Part shown: piece after piece, positions 1 through 6,879 of the stretch
How the letters are laid out: every line of letters starts with the position of its first letter
Numbering within the stretch: position 1 is the first letter of the stretch
The notes under the pieces: generated by a model
Database searches by the model: none
What the model was told of the DNA's origin: nothing
Seen by the model: the letters and a program-made list of their open reading frames with translations, nothing else
Position numbers and translations under genes: made by a program
NCBI GenBank assembly: GCA_035492655.1
Contig: DATJJB010000270.1
Location: forward strand, 1-12,480
DNA from: Kutzneria sp035492655
GTDB taxonomy: Bacteria > Actinomycetota > Actinomycetes > Mycobacteriales > Pseudonocardiaceae
Direction of reading: 5' to 3'
DNA: 12,480 bases

Positions 1-908
1 CGACCGCCATGGTTGGACAGCAGCACGGCGTCGGCCCCGTGTTTGACGACGTCACGGGCGTCGTCGACGTTCTGGATGCCCTTGACCACGAGCTTGCCCG
101 GCCACAGCTCGCGCACCCAGTCCAGGTCGTCGAAGTTGAGCGTCGGGTCGAACATCGAGTTGATGAGCTCCTCGACCGTGCCGCCCCACTCGGTCAGCGA
201 GGCGAACGTCAGCGGCTCGGTCGTGAGCAGGTTGAACCACCACGCCGGGTGCGTCGCACCGTCCAGAAAGGTGCGCAGCGTCAGCGCCGGCGGGATGGTC
301 AGGCCGTTGCGCACATCTCGCATACGCGCACCGCCGACGGGCGTGTCGACCGTGAGCATCACGGTGTCGTAGCCGGCGGCTTCCGCGCGCTGCAACAGCT
401 CACGGCCGGCGCCCTTGTCACGCCAGACGTACAGCTGGAACCACTTGCGCGCGTCGGGCGCGGCGGCAGCGACGTCCTCTATGGACGTGGTGCCCATCGT
501 GGACAGTGAGAACGGAATGCCCTCACGCTGTGCGACCTTGGCGACGGCCCGCTCGCCCTCGTGGTTCATCATGCGCGTGAACCCCGTGGGCGCGAACGCG
601 AACGGCAGTGCGCTGCGCCGGCCCAGCACCTCGACGCTGGTGTCCGGATCGGCGACACCACGCAGCACGTTGGGCCGGAACTCGACACGGCGGAACGCCG
701 TACGCGCACGACGCAGGCTGTCCTCCAACTCAGCGGCGCCGTCGGTGTAGTCGAACACCGCGCGCGGCGTGCGCTGACGGGCAATGGTGCGCAGGTCCGC
801 GATGGTGTGCGCGGCGGCGAGACGCCGCTCCGTCGGGTCCAGCACGAACGGCTTGGGTCGGAGCAGCTGCGCCAGCTCTCGTGGACGCGGCAGACGGCGT
901 TCGGTCAA
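1..908 (-). CDS. FMN-dependent alpha-hydroxy-acid dehydrogenase (L-lactate dehydrogenase LldD-like), C-terminus outside window
   Basis: This gene reads leftwards and is cut by the left edge, so about 302 N-terminal residues of a protein usually near 380-400 are visible. The family oxidises L-lactate or another (S)-2-hydroxy acid with FMN in a TIM barrel. Seen in the reverse-strand translation: an FDYTDGAAE segment near residue 52, LPFAFAPTGFTRMMNHEGE around 100, FSLSTMGTTSIEDV, WFQLYVWRDKG, MLTVDTPVGGARMRDVRNG, and near the edge KLVVKGIQ (FMN-contacting lysine) followed by LLSNHGGR, the family signature. The start is TTG at 906-908, chosen because an AGGAGGGG ribosome-binding site lies 6-7 nt upstream and the protein begins LTERRLPRPREL. 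The exact substrate cannot be decided from sequence; (S)-mandelate or glycolate oxidation is possible. It is divergent from the methyltransferase at 982 with a 73-bp gap. Confidence 0.9.
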   Translation of the reverse strand, partial: MTERRLPRPRELAQLLRPKPFVLDPTERRLAAAHTIADLRTIARQRTPRAVFDYTDGAAELEDSLRRARTAFRRVEFRPNVLRGVADPDTSVEVLGRRSALPFAFAPTGFTRMMNHEGERAVAKVAQREGIPFSLSTMGTTSIEDVAAAAPDARKWFQLYVWRDKGAGRELLQRAEAAGYDTVMLTVDTPVGGARMRDVRNGLTIPPALTLRTFLDGATHPAWWFNLLTTEPLTFASLTEWGGTVEELINSMFDPTLNFDDLDWVRELWPGKLVVKGIQNVDDARDVVKHGADAVLLSNHGG

Positions 909-968
909 GGCGCACCCCTCCTGACGGTCTCGACACAGCCTATGCGCTGCGGCGACGGAACCGGCCGC

Positions 969-974
969 TACGGT
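969..974 (+). promoter_or_regulatory. Candidate -10 element for a leaderless transcript of the 982 gene
   Basis: TACGGT fits the actinobacterial TANNNT -10 pattern. It ends 7 nt before the GTG at 982, which would make the first base of the start codon the transcription start. No Shine-Dalgarno sequence is visible before that GTG, in keeping with leaderless translation. No convincing -35 was found. This is inference. Confidence 0.3.
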
Positions 975-981
975 CGTCGCC

Positions 982-1923
982 GTGCCAGCAGTCATCACCT
1001 CGCTCAAGGACGACCACCTGCAGCAGATCCGCGCCCTCGCCAGCCGCACGGGCCGGGCCGAGGCCGGCGGCTGCCTGCTGGAGGGTGCCGCGCTCATCAC
1101 CCAGGCGGTGGAGGCCGGCGCCACACTGCGGTTCGTGCTCGCGGCCGAGGGCGCCTCGGACCCGGTGACGTCGCTGCTGGCCGAGGCCCACGTGCCGATG
1201 CTGGTGGCCAAGGAGTCGGTGCTGCGGCAGGCGGTGCGGCTGAACCGGACCGTGTCCTGGCTGGCGGTCGCGGAACTGGGAGCCACCGACGCCGACCAGC
1301 CGTACGGGGATTTCGCCGTGGTGCTCGACAACGTGCTCGATCCAGGCAATTTGGGCACGATCGTGCGGACGGCCGTCGGCCTCGGCGTCGCCGACATCGT
1401 CTGCACCGACCCGGAGACCGATCTGACCAGCCGCCGCGTGCTGGACGCGTCGCGCGCGGCCGTGCTGCGCGCCCGACTCCGTCGGTACGACACACCGGTC
1501 GAAGCGGTGCGTGACCTCCAAGCTCGCGGCTTCGAGGTGGTCGCGACCTCGGGTCGGGCGGAGACCGCGCAGGGATCGGTGCGACTGAGCGGACGGCCGG
1601 TCGCGCTCGTCGTCGGCAACGAGACCGACGGTGTCGGCGACGAGGTGTTGGCGCTGGCCGACCACGTCGTCCGGATTCCGATGTCGGGCGAGGTCGAGTC
1701 GCTCAACGTCGGTGTGGCCACCGGCATCAGCCTCTACGAGCTGCGCAGCCTGATGGCGCTGGCAAAGCTCGGCCGGACCGTCGGCGAACTCGTCGCGACC
1801 GTTTCCGATCTGCGGGAGCCGGGGTACTCGGGAGAGGATGTGACCGGTCTCAGCGAGGCGGAGCAGGCGCAGCTGAGCGGCTTGCTCCGTCGCATCCGGG
1901 AGAGTCGGCGACGAAACGAGTGA
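982..1923 (+). CDS. TrmH/SpoU family RNA 2'-O-ribose methyltransferase
   Basis: A 313-residue SPOUT-class methyltransferase that should transfer a methyl group from S-adenosylmethionine to a ribose 2'-OH, most likely in 23S rRNA. The N-terminal ~100 residues resemble the SpoU substrate-binding domain. The three SpoU motifs of the trefoil-knot domain are all present: motif 1 at residues 115-131 (LDNVLDPGNLGTIVRTA), motif 2 at 209-218 (LVVGNETDGV), and motif 3 at about 230-251 (RIPMSGEVESLNVGVATGIS). The C-terminal ~60 residues form a polar extension ending in an Arg-rich stretch, a little longer than usual. The start is GTG at 982; no ribosome-binding site is visible, so a leaderless message is plausible. 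Its stop is 3 nt before the MgtC-like ORF, so the two are probably co-transcribed. The target nucleotide cannot be assigned. Confidence 0.92.
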   Translation: MPAVITSLKDDHLQQIRALASRTGRAEAGGCLLEGAALITQAVEAGATLRFVLAAEGASDPVTSLLAEAHVPMLVAKESVLRQAVRLNRTVSWLAVAELGATDADQPYGDFAVVLDNVLDPGNLGTIVRTAVGLGVADIVCTDPETDLTSRRVLDASRAAVLRARLRRYDTPVEAVRDLQARGFEVVATSGRAETAQGSVRLSGRPVALVVGNETDGVGDEVLALADHVVRIPMSGEVESLNVGVATGISLYELRSLMALAKLGRTVGELVATVSDLREPGYSGEDVTGLSEAEQAQLSGLLRRIRESRRRNE

Positions 1924-1926
1924 GCG

Positions 1927-2643
1927 ATGACCGAGCTGGTGTCCTTCGGTGAACCGTCCGGCCAGGGCTGGACGCAGATCATCGAGCTGGCCACCGCGCT
2001 CGTGTTGTGCTCGCTGATCGGACTAGAACGCGAACTCAAGCAGAAAAGCGCCGGCCTGCGCACGTTGACGCTGGTCGGGCTGGGCGCCGCGCTGTTCCTG
2101 CTGATCAGCAAATACGGCTTCACCGATGTGCTGGTCGAGGGCCGCATCGTGCTGGACCCGTCACGGGTCGCGGCGCAGATCGTGTCCGGCGTCGGTTTCA
2201 TCGGCGGCGGCCTGATCTTCGTCCGGCAGAACATCGTGCGCGGGCTGACCACGGCCGCCGTGGTGTGGGTGAGCGTCGCGGTCGGCTGCGCCTGCGCCGC
2301 CGGGCTGCCGTTGCTGGCGGTGTTCGTCACGGCGGCACATTTCCTTGTGGTGTACGGCTATCCGCCGCTGGTCCGGCTGCTTACCCGATCCCGGCCGGCG
2401 ACCACGATCGTGCGGACGAGCTATCGGGACGGCGAGGGCGCGCTGCGCGACATCCTGGAGCTCGTCACGACTTCCGGCTACGTCGTCGAGCATGCCTCCA
2501 CCAACCGCAACGAGTCGACCAACGTCATCGACCTGCGGCTGCGGCTGACCGGCCCGCGGCAGCTGACCGCGCTCGTGACCGGGCTGTCGGATCAGCGCGG
2601 CGTGCTGGCGGTCGACACCGGCGAGGCCGACAACGAGGAGTGA
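1927..2643 (+). CDS. MgtC/SapB family inner-membrane protein
   Basis: A 238-residue membrane protein of the MgtC/SapB family, whose members are linked to growth at low Mg2+, acid tolerance and modulation of the F-type ATPase; the role here is unknown. Hydrophobic segments lie at about residues 18-32, 46-61, 82-99, 108-126 and 127-145. Family motifs are GLERELKQKSAGLRT (32-46), SRVAAQIVSGVGFIGGGLIF (79-98) and GLTTAAVVWVSVAVG (106-120). The last ~80 residues are soluble with an alternating strand/helix pattern, consistent with the ACT-like C-terminal domain of this family. ATG follows the methyltransferase stop by 3 nt, which suggests translational coupling. The stop TGA directly abuts the stop of the reverse-strand methyltransferase with no spacer. 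Confidence 0.9.
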   Translation: MTELVSFGEPSGQGWTQIIELATALVLCSLIGLERELKQKSAGLRTLTLVGLGAALFLLISKYGFTDVLVEGRIVLDPSRVAAQIVSGVGFIGGGLIFVRQNIVRGLTTAAVVWVSVAVGCACAAGLPLLAVFVTAAHFLVVYGYPPLVRLLTRSRPATTIVRTSYRDGEGALRDILELVTTSGYVVEHASTNRNESTNVIDLRLRLTGPRQLTALVTGLSDQRGVLAVDTGEADNEE

Positions 2644-3252
2644 TTACGGCTTCGGCTTCGCCGCGAGGACGCGGTAGCCCTTGTCGGTGGCGATCCGCTC
2701 GGTGGCGTGGCCCTGCTCGGTGAGCCACTTGGCCAGCGAATCCGAGCCGAGGTTCTTCTGCACCACCAGATACGCGACGCCGTCCGGCTGCAGCCGGGCC
2801 AGCCAGTGCAGCAGCAGCTCATGCAGTGCCTGCTTGCCGATGCGGATCGGCGGATTCGAGTAGATCGCCGCGAACCGGGCGTCGGCCGGCACCTGGTGAG
2901 GCAGCAGGCAGGTGACCGTGTCGACGCCGGCCGCTTTTGCATTGTCCCGGGCCAGTTCCAGCGACCTCGTGTTGACGTCGACACCGGTGATCCGCCGGCC
3001 CGGGTAGCGCTTGGCCAGCGTCAGCGCGATCGGGCCGTAGCCACAACCGACGTCCAACAGGTCGCCGTCGACGGTCGGCGCGGGGGCGTTCTCCAGCAGC
3101 ACCCTGGTGCCCGGGTCGAGCTGCTTCGGCGAGAACACCCCGGCGTCGGTGGTCAGCTTCAGCGTCAGGTCGGGCAGCTCGACGGTGAGCAGGCGGGGGT
3201 CGCTGACCGCGTTCGGGTCGGCGGTGAAGTAGTGCTGGTGCTGCTCGGTCAC
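2644..3252 (-). CDS. RsmC-like class I SAM-dependent methyltransferase (MTS domain)
   Basis: A 202-residue Rossmann-fold methyltransferase matching the catalytic half of RsmC, the 16S rRNA m2G1207 enzyme. The SAM-binding motif I is LLDVGCGYGPIAL at residues 65-77, the acidic motif II is ITGVDVNTRSLELARDNA at about 88-105, and the exocyclic-amino methyltransferase motif IV is SNPPIRIGK at 132-140. The FSPKQLDPGTRVLLEN segment before motif I is typical of actinobacterial members. E. coli RsmC carries an extra N-terminal pseudo-methyltransferase domain that is absent here; single-domain forms are normal in Gram-positives. The start is GTG at 3250-3252, giving MTEQHQHYF. No ribosome-binding site is visible, but a -10-like TACCAT sits 6 nt upstream. 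It converges on the MgtC gene and diverges from the winged-helix gene. The rRNA target is inferred from the family. Confidence 0.9.
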   Translation of the reverse strand: MTEQHQHYFTADPNAVSDPRLLTVELPDLTLKLTTDAGVFSPKQLDPGTRVLLENAPAPTVDGDLLDVGCGYGPIALTLAKRYPGRRITGVDVNTRSLELARDNAKAAGVDTVTCLLPHQVPADARFAAIYSNPPIRIGKQALHELLLHWLARLQPDGVAYLVVQKNLGSDSLAKWLTEQGHATERIATDKGYRVLAAKPKP

Positions 3253-3258
3253 GCGGCG

Positions 3259-3264
3259 ATGGTA
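3259..3264 (-). promoter_or_regulatory. Candidate -10 element for a leaderless transcript of the RsmC-like gene
   Basis: Read on the reverse strand this is TACCAT (TANNNT), 6 nt before the GTG start at 3252. With no Shine-Dalgarno sequence present, the spacing fits a transcript beginning at the start codon. No good -35 hexamer was seen. Confidence 0.35.
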
Positions 3265-3317
3265 GCCAAGGGTCGATCCTGACAGCGGGTGGCAGTCTTT
3301 CGGGTGATGATGACGGC

Positions 3318-4412
3318 GTGACCAAGAACGTCAGCCGTGACCAGGTGCTGTGGTACCGCGTCCGCCAGCACGGGCTGCTCCGCGACAGCGCGGAGCCGGC
3401 CGTGCTGGACATCGGACTGCAGGACACCCAGACCGGCTCGGCCCAGCTGGCGCTGGCCGCCCGCACCACCGGGCCGGTCAGTCTCGACGGGTACGAACTG
3501 GCGTGGACGCTGCGCGGCGCCCCGTACTACCACCGGCCGGGCGAACTGCGGCGGTGGGCCGGCGAGCTGTGGCCGTGGAGCGACACCGACGCGCGGGCCC
3601 GGCTCATGTGGCAGAAGTCCCGCACGGTCACCGACGGGCTGACCGCGCTGGAGACGTACCGGCTGATCGCGGAGTCGATGCGCGAGGTCATCACCAAGCC
3701 CATGACCAAGGGCGCGGCAAGCGCCGCGGTCACCAAGCTGATGCCGACCGGCCAGCTCAAGGACTGCCCGGCCTGCAAGTCGACCCATATATATGAGCAG
3801 CCCTTCCGGCTCGGCGCGCTGCCCGGCGGGGTGCGGCTGCGGGCCGGCGAGACCGGATTGCTGTTGGAACCGATGTCCAAACGCGGACCGATTCCGAAGA
3901 AATCCACTAATCCGCACGGCCTGGTGCACCGCTACCTCCGCTTCCTCGGACCGGCGACACCGTCCGAAGTTGCGAAGTGGCTCGACACGTCGACGGCCAA
4001 CGTGCGTGAAATCTGGCCCGACGACCTCGCGGAGGTGACTGTCGATGGTCGACGGTCGTGGCTTCCGGTTGATTATGTTGACGAGCTTGTCAATGTTGAT
4101 CCAGTCAATGTAGTTCGACTGCTGCCGGCGATGGACCCGTTCCTCCAGGCCCGCGACCGCGACCTGTTGGTGCCCGACCGTGCCGAGCAGAAGGCGCTGT
4201 GGCAGATCCTCGGCAACCCCGGCGCACTTCTCGTCGACGGTCAAATCGGTGGCATGTGGCGATCGAGACTGGTCGGCCGCAAGAAACTGGAGGTCACCGT
4301 CACCTCGTTCGACGTCGACGTGGACCCCGCGCTGCGGGACGAGGTGCAGGCCGAGGCCGACCGGATCGCCGAGGTTCGCGGAGTGCCGGCCGCGGTCGTC
4401 CGGTTCGCCTGA
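3318..4412 (+). CDS. Winged-helix DNA-binding protein, HTH_42 (AlkZ/YcaQ superfamily)
   Basis: A 364-residue protein of the HTH_42 winged-helix family, which includes the AlkZ and YcaQ/AlkX DNA glycosylases that unhook crosslinks and excise bulky alkylated bases. Seen: an N-terminal helical region (RDQVLWYRVRQHGLL), the segment GLQDTQ at residues 33-38 where the superfamily has its catalytic QxQ or QxD motif, LAWTLRGAPYYHRP at 61-74, and a CPAC pair at 150-153. A winged-helix segment lies near 201-232 (HRYLRFLGPATPSEVAKWLDTSTANVR), followed by family-typical LLPAMDPFLQARDRDLLVPD (268-287) and GNPGALLVDGQIGGMWRSRLVGRKK (299-323). Because the motif reads Q-D-T, glycosylase activity is uncertain. 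GTG at 3318 is the start, 65 bp from the divergent gene. Its stop is 6 nt before the WYL regulator, so a shared operon is likely. Confidence 0.85.
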   Translation: MTKNVSRDQVLWYRVRQHGLLRDSAEPAVLDIGLQDTQTGSAQLALAARTTGPVSLDGYELAWTLRGAPYYHRPGELRRWAGELWPWSDTDARARLMWQKSRTVTDGLTALETYRLIAESMREVITKPMTKGAASAAVTKLMPTGQLKDCPACKSTHIYEQPFRLGALPGGVRLRAGETGLLLEPMSKRGPIPKKSTNPHGLVHRYLRFLGPATPSEVAKWLDTSTANVREIWPDDLAEVTVDGRRSWLPVDYVDELVNVDPVNVVRLLPAMDPFLQARDRDLLVPDRAEQKALWQILGNPGALLVDGQIGGMWRSRLVGRKKLEVTVTSFDVDVDPALRDEVQAEADRIAEVRGVPAAVVRFA

Positions 4413-4418
4413 CCCACA

Positions 4419-5408
4419 ATGCCGGGTATGCGCGCGAGCCGGTTGTTGTCCACTCTGCTGTTGTTGCAGACCAGGGGCCGGATGACCGCGCAGGAGCTCG
4501 CTGACGAACTCGAGGTGTCGGTAAGAACGGTCTATCGGGACATCGAGTCGCTGTCCGTCGCGGGTGTGCCCGTCTACGCCGACCGCGGGCCGACCGGCGG
4601 ATACCAGCTGCTCGACGGCTACCGGACGCGGTTGACCGGGCTCACCACCGACGAGGCCGACTCGCTGTTCCTGGCCGGCATGCCGGGGCCGGCCGCGGAG
4701 CTCGGGCTCGGCACCGTCGTCGCGACCGCCGAGCTCAAAATGCTCGCCGCCCTACCGCCCGACCTGCGCGCGCGGGCCAGCCGGATCCGCGAGCGCTTCC
4801 ACCTCGACGCCCCCGGCTGGCTGCGCGAAGCCGACGAGGTTCCCTTCCTCGCCGAGATTGCCGATTCGGTCTGGAATGAAAAAATGGTCGAGATTCGCTA
4901 CCGCCGCTGGAAGACGCCGCGCGAGGTCACGCGGCGCCTGGCCCCGCTCGGTGTCGTGCTCAAGGCCGGCACCTGGTACCTCGTCGCCATGGCCGGCGGC
5001 GATCTCCGCACCTTCCGCGTGTCCAACGTCCTCGCCGTGCAGGCCCTCGACGAGCGGTTCTCCCGCCCGGCAGACTTCGACCTCGCGGCGTTTTGGCGCG
5101 ACTGGGCCGGCCACTTCGAGACCCGGATGCGCACCGTGGACACCCGGGTCCGCCTCTCCCCCGACGCCGTGCGGGCCCTCCCCCACTTCATCGGCCGCCA
5201 GGTCGCCGAGCTGGTCACCGCCACCTTTTCGCCGCCCGACTCGCGCGGCTGGGTCGAGGCAGTTGTCCCGACCGAGAGCCTCCGCCACGCCCACGCCGAG
5301 TTCCTCCGCTTCGGCGCCGAGCTGGAGGTCCTCGACCCCACCGAACTCCGCGACATGATCGCCTCAACGGTGTCGAGGCTGGCCGGGTTCTATGGCCCGC
5401 CGCGGTAA
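4419..5408 (+). CDS. HTH and WYL-domain transcriptional regulator (DeoR/YafY type)
   Basis: A 329-residue cytoplasmic regulator. The N-terminal winged helix spans about residues 4-62, with the recognition region TAQELADELEVSVRTVYRDIESL and a GGYQLLDGYRTRL wing. The WYL domain follows, with the name-giving W186-Y187-L188 in GTWYLVA and TFRVSNV at about 198-204, the strand that carries the conserved Arg (R200). A C-terminal WCX-like domain covers roughly 230-325. WYL domains bind nucleic acids or small ligands and often control DNA-damage or defence genes; no ligand can be named here. ATG at 4419 lies 6 nt after the preceding stop; a second ATG at 4428 gives the more typical MRASRLLSTLLLLQTRG start, and neither has a clear ribosome-binding site. 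Its neighbour in the putative operon belongs to a DNA-repair superfamily, which makes a role in that context possible but unproven. Confidence 0.9.
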   Translation: MPGMRASRLLSTLLLLQTRGRMTAQELADELEVSVRTVYRDIESLSVAGVPVYADRGPTGGYQLLDGYRTRLTGLTTDEADSLFLAGMPGPAAELGLGTVVATAELKMLAALPPDLRARASRIRERFHLDAPGWLREADEVPFLAEIADSVWNEKMVEIRYRRWKTPREVTRRLAPLGVVLKAGTWYLVAMAGGDLRTFRVSNVLAVQALDERFSRPADFDLAAFWRDWAGHFETRMRTVDTRVRLSPDAVRALPHFIGRQVAELVTATFSPPDSRGWVEAVVPTESLRHAHAEFLRFGAELEVLDPTELRDMIASTVSRLAGFYGPPR

Positions 5409-5414
5409 CGACGA

Positions 5415-6164
5415 CTACGGGTCGCGGCGGATTCGGCCGGCGTAGTGCGCCTCGAGTCCCTTGTTGTGCTCGTCGCCGCCGGGGACGTTGGCCGACAGGT
5501 ACACCGGCGGTGTCCTGCCCGCCGCGATCAGCCGCGCGCAGGCGTCGGCCAGCATCATCTGGGCGGCGAAAGCGGAGGTGATCGACGAGATCGCGCACAC
5601 CTGACCGCCGCCGGCCAGGGGCAGCAGCGTGTCGCCCATCGGACCGCAGTTGTCGATGACGACGTCGGCGAGCTCGTGCAGGTGCTTGCCGGAGGGGTGC
5701 CGCGACTCGACGGCAGTGGCGTGGGCCAGCGACGTGAAGGCGATCAGGCTGTGCCCCCGCTCTTTGACGAGCGAGGCCATTTCGACGATCGAGCCGTTTC
5801 CGCCGGAATTGGACGCGATGACAAAAAGGTCGGCAGTGCGCGGCGAGGCCAGTTCGTACACGCGGTGCGCGATCGCCGGATCGCGTTCGGTGTGCGCGTC
5901 GAGCGAGTCGGCCGGCGCGCCGCCGTAGGTGACGACGTCGCGCAGCGCCAGCTTGTTGGTCGGGATCAGGCCGCCGGCCCGGCCGGCGATCTCCATCACC
6001 AGTCCCTGCGAGTGGCCGGTGCCGAACGCCTGGACCACACCGTCGGCCAGCACGCAGTCGGCCACCAGCGCCGCGGCGGCGGCGATGGACTCGCGCTGGG
6101 TGGTGACCAACTGGTCGATCAGGTCCTTGGCGGCCGACACGAACTCGTCCTGGCCGATGGACAT
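5415..6164 (-). CDS. SIS-domain sugar-phosphate binding/isomerase-like protein (UPF0309 type)
   Basis: A 249-residue single SIS (sugar isomerase) domain protein, resembling the UPF0309 group of unassigned function; relatives bind phosphosugars as isomerases or regulators. Seen: AFGTGHSQGLVMEIAGRAGG (47-65), a His/Ser-rich substrate loop; FVIASNSGGNGSIVEMA (114-130), the SIS phosphate-binding SxSG-like motif; HPSGKHLHELADVVIDNCGP (156-175), where SIS proteins bind the sugar phosphate; and a C-terminal NVPGGDEHNK segment. The start is ATG at 6162-6164, chosen over an in-frame TTG at 6188 because GAGGGGAG lies about 8 nt upstream of the ATG. It is transcribed in the same direction as cobH with an 89-bp gap. 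Nothing in the protein ties it to cobalamin. It is convergent with the WYL gene, with only 6 nt between stops. Confidence 0.85.
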   Translation of the reverse strand: MSIGQDEFVSAAKDLIDQLVTTQRESIAAAAALVADCVLADGVVQAFGTGHSQGLVMEIAGRAGGLIPTNKLALRDVVTYGGAPADSLDAHTERDPAIAHRVYELASPRTADLFVIASNSGGNGSIVEMASLVKERGHSLIAFTSLAHATAVESRHPSGKHLHELADVVIDNCGPMGDTLLPLAGGGQVCAISSITSAFAAQMMLADACARLIAAGRTPPVYLSANVPGGDEHNKGLEAHYAGRIRRDP

Positions 6165-6253
6165 GCGCCACTCTCCCCTCGTTGGCAACTTGCCGAGCCG
6201 GCGCGCATCACGTTAACGGCAAACCGAACGTCGGGCACGCCCCTGGAACAGCG

Positions 6254-6799
6254 TCAGAGATACAGCAGCGCGTTGACGGCCGCGGTCGCCAGCGCCGCGC
6301 CGCCGCGTTCGCCCCGGTTGGTCAGCGCTGGGATGCCCAACTCGCGGACCGCCCGCTTGGCCTCGACGGCCCCGACGAAGCCGGCCGGCAGCGCGATGAC
6401 GAGCGCCGGTTGAATTTCACCGGACCGGCAGCGGGCGACGAGTTCGGTGACGATCGACACGTCCTGCCCGATGGCCCACACCGCGCCGACCGGCGCATTT
6501 CGTACGAACTCCGGCATTCCGCCAACCGTCTCCGCGATGACGGCGGCCGGTCGGCTGGTGATGCCGACGGCGACCATCCGGACGTCGGCGACCACCGGCG
6601 CGCCGTCGGCCAGCGCCTGCCGGCCCGCGGCCAGCGCCTGCTCGTCGACCAGCAGGTCGCCGGCCCAGGTGGGGTCGGCGGTGGTGTGCACGAGACGTTC
6701 GACGACCGCCCGCGACAGCGGCCCCAGCCCGGCCGTGTCGACGCGCCGACGGAGGATTTCGTACGACTCCGACTCGATCGGATGAGGCACTCGCGGCAC
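6254..6799 (-). CDS. cobH: Precorrin-8X methylmutase-like protein (CobH/CbiC), divergent
   Basis: CobH/CbiC moves the methyl group from C-11 to C-12 of (cobalt-)precorrin-8 to make hydrogenobyrinate or cobyrinate. The 181-residue product shows the family N-terminus HPIESESYEILRRRVDTAGLGPLSRAVVERLVHTTADP, with the catalytic-type His at residue 38, then MVAVGITS (75-82), and a good C-terminus ALPAGFVGAVEAKRAV followed by NRGERGGAALATAAVNALLYL. The middle is odd: about 10-20 residues shorter than usual, with no TRSA-type motif (the second active-site Arg) and GQDVSI where the family has G-N/C-APTA. The start is GTG at 6797-6799, giving MPRVPHPIE, with GAGGGG 10 nt upstream; longer upstream starts run into non-homologous sequence. 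It diverges from the riboswitch-controlled operon. Family assignment is firm; activity is uncertain. Confidence 0.85.
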   Translation of the reverse strand: MPRVPHPIESESYEILRRRVDTAGLGPLSRAVVERLVHTTADPTWAGDLLVDEQALAAGRQALADGAPVVADVRMVAVGITSRPAAVIAETVGGMPEFVRNAPVGAVWAIGQDVSIVTELVARCRSGEIQPALVIALPAGFVGAVEAKRAVRELGIPALTNRGERGGAALATAAVNALLYL

Positions 6800-6831
6800 G
6801 GCTCGGTTTCCCCTCGGCTGGACTGTTTCAC

Positions 6832-6859
6832 ACCGTAGTCGGCGGTGTCGGCTCGCCAA
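6832..6859 (-). promoter_or_regulatory. Candidate sigma-A-type promoter for cobH
   Basis: On the reverse strand a -35-like TTGGCG (complement of 6854-6859) is followed after 16 bp by a -10-like TACGGT (complement of 6832-6837). Transcription would start near 6825, leaving a short 5' leader with the GAGGGG ribosome-binding site. It lies back-to-back with the putative operon promoter. Inferred from spacing and hexamer likeness only. Confidence 0.35.
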
Positions 6860-6874
6860 CGCGTCGGTTAACCT
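6846..6874 (+). promoter_or_regulatory. Candidate promoter of the riboswitch-controlled cob/cbi operon
   Basis: TAACCT at 6869-6874 matches the TANNNT -10 consensus and is placed so that transcription would begin near 6881, just at the 5' edge of the riboswitch. The -35 is weak (TGTCGG at 6846-6851, 17-bp spacer). It overlaps the -35 of the putative cobH promoter on the other strand. Confidence 0.35.
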
Positions 6875-6879
6875 GCTCC

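Noticed and set aside
9..509. Long forward-strand ORFs over 1-900
   Set aside because: They are shadows of the reverse-strand hydroxy-acid dehydrogenase, whose frame carries all family motifs. The forward products are Arg/Gly/His-rich nonsense typical of antisense frames in GC-rich DNA.
4088..4113. Direct repeat GTCAATGT near the middle of the winged-helix gene
   Set aside because: It encodes VNV twice in an ordinary, in-frame coding context, with no further copies. Chance is a sufficient explanation.
6211..6218. Palindrome CGTTAACG upstream of the SIS gene as an operator or promoter
   Set aside because: Only 8 bp. A TAACGT -10-like hexamer is present on the reverse strand but has no convincing -35, and similar GTTAAC cores occur elsewhere in the window.
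6440..6560. A frameshift as the cause of the odd CobH centre
   Set aside because: The other reverse-strand frames read over this stretch do not supply TRSA or APTA motifs, and the annotated frame regains good homology without a second compensating break.
6254..6859. Longer cobH start at 6859, adding about 20 residues
   Set aside because: The extra residues are Arg-rich, match no family N-terminus and cross the putative promoter. GTG 6799 has GAGGGG at a usable distance and begins next to the conserved HPIE.
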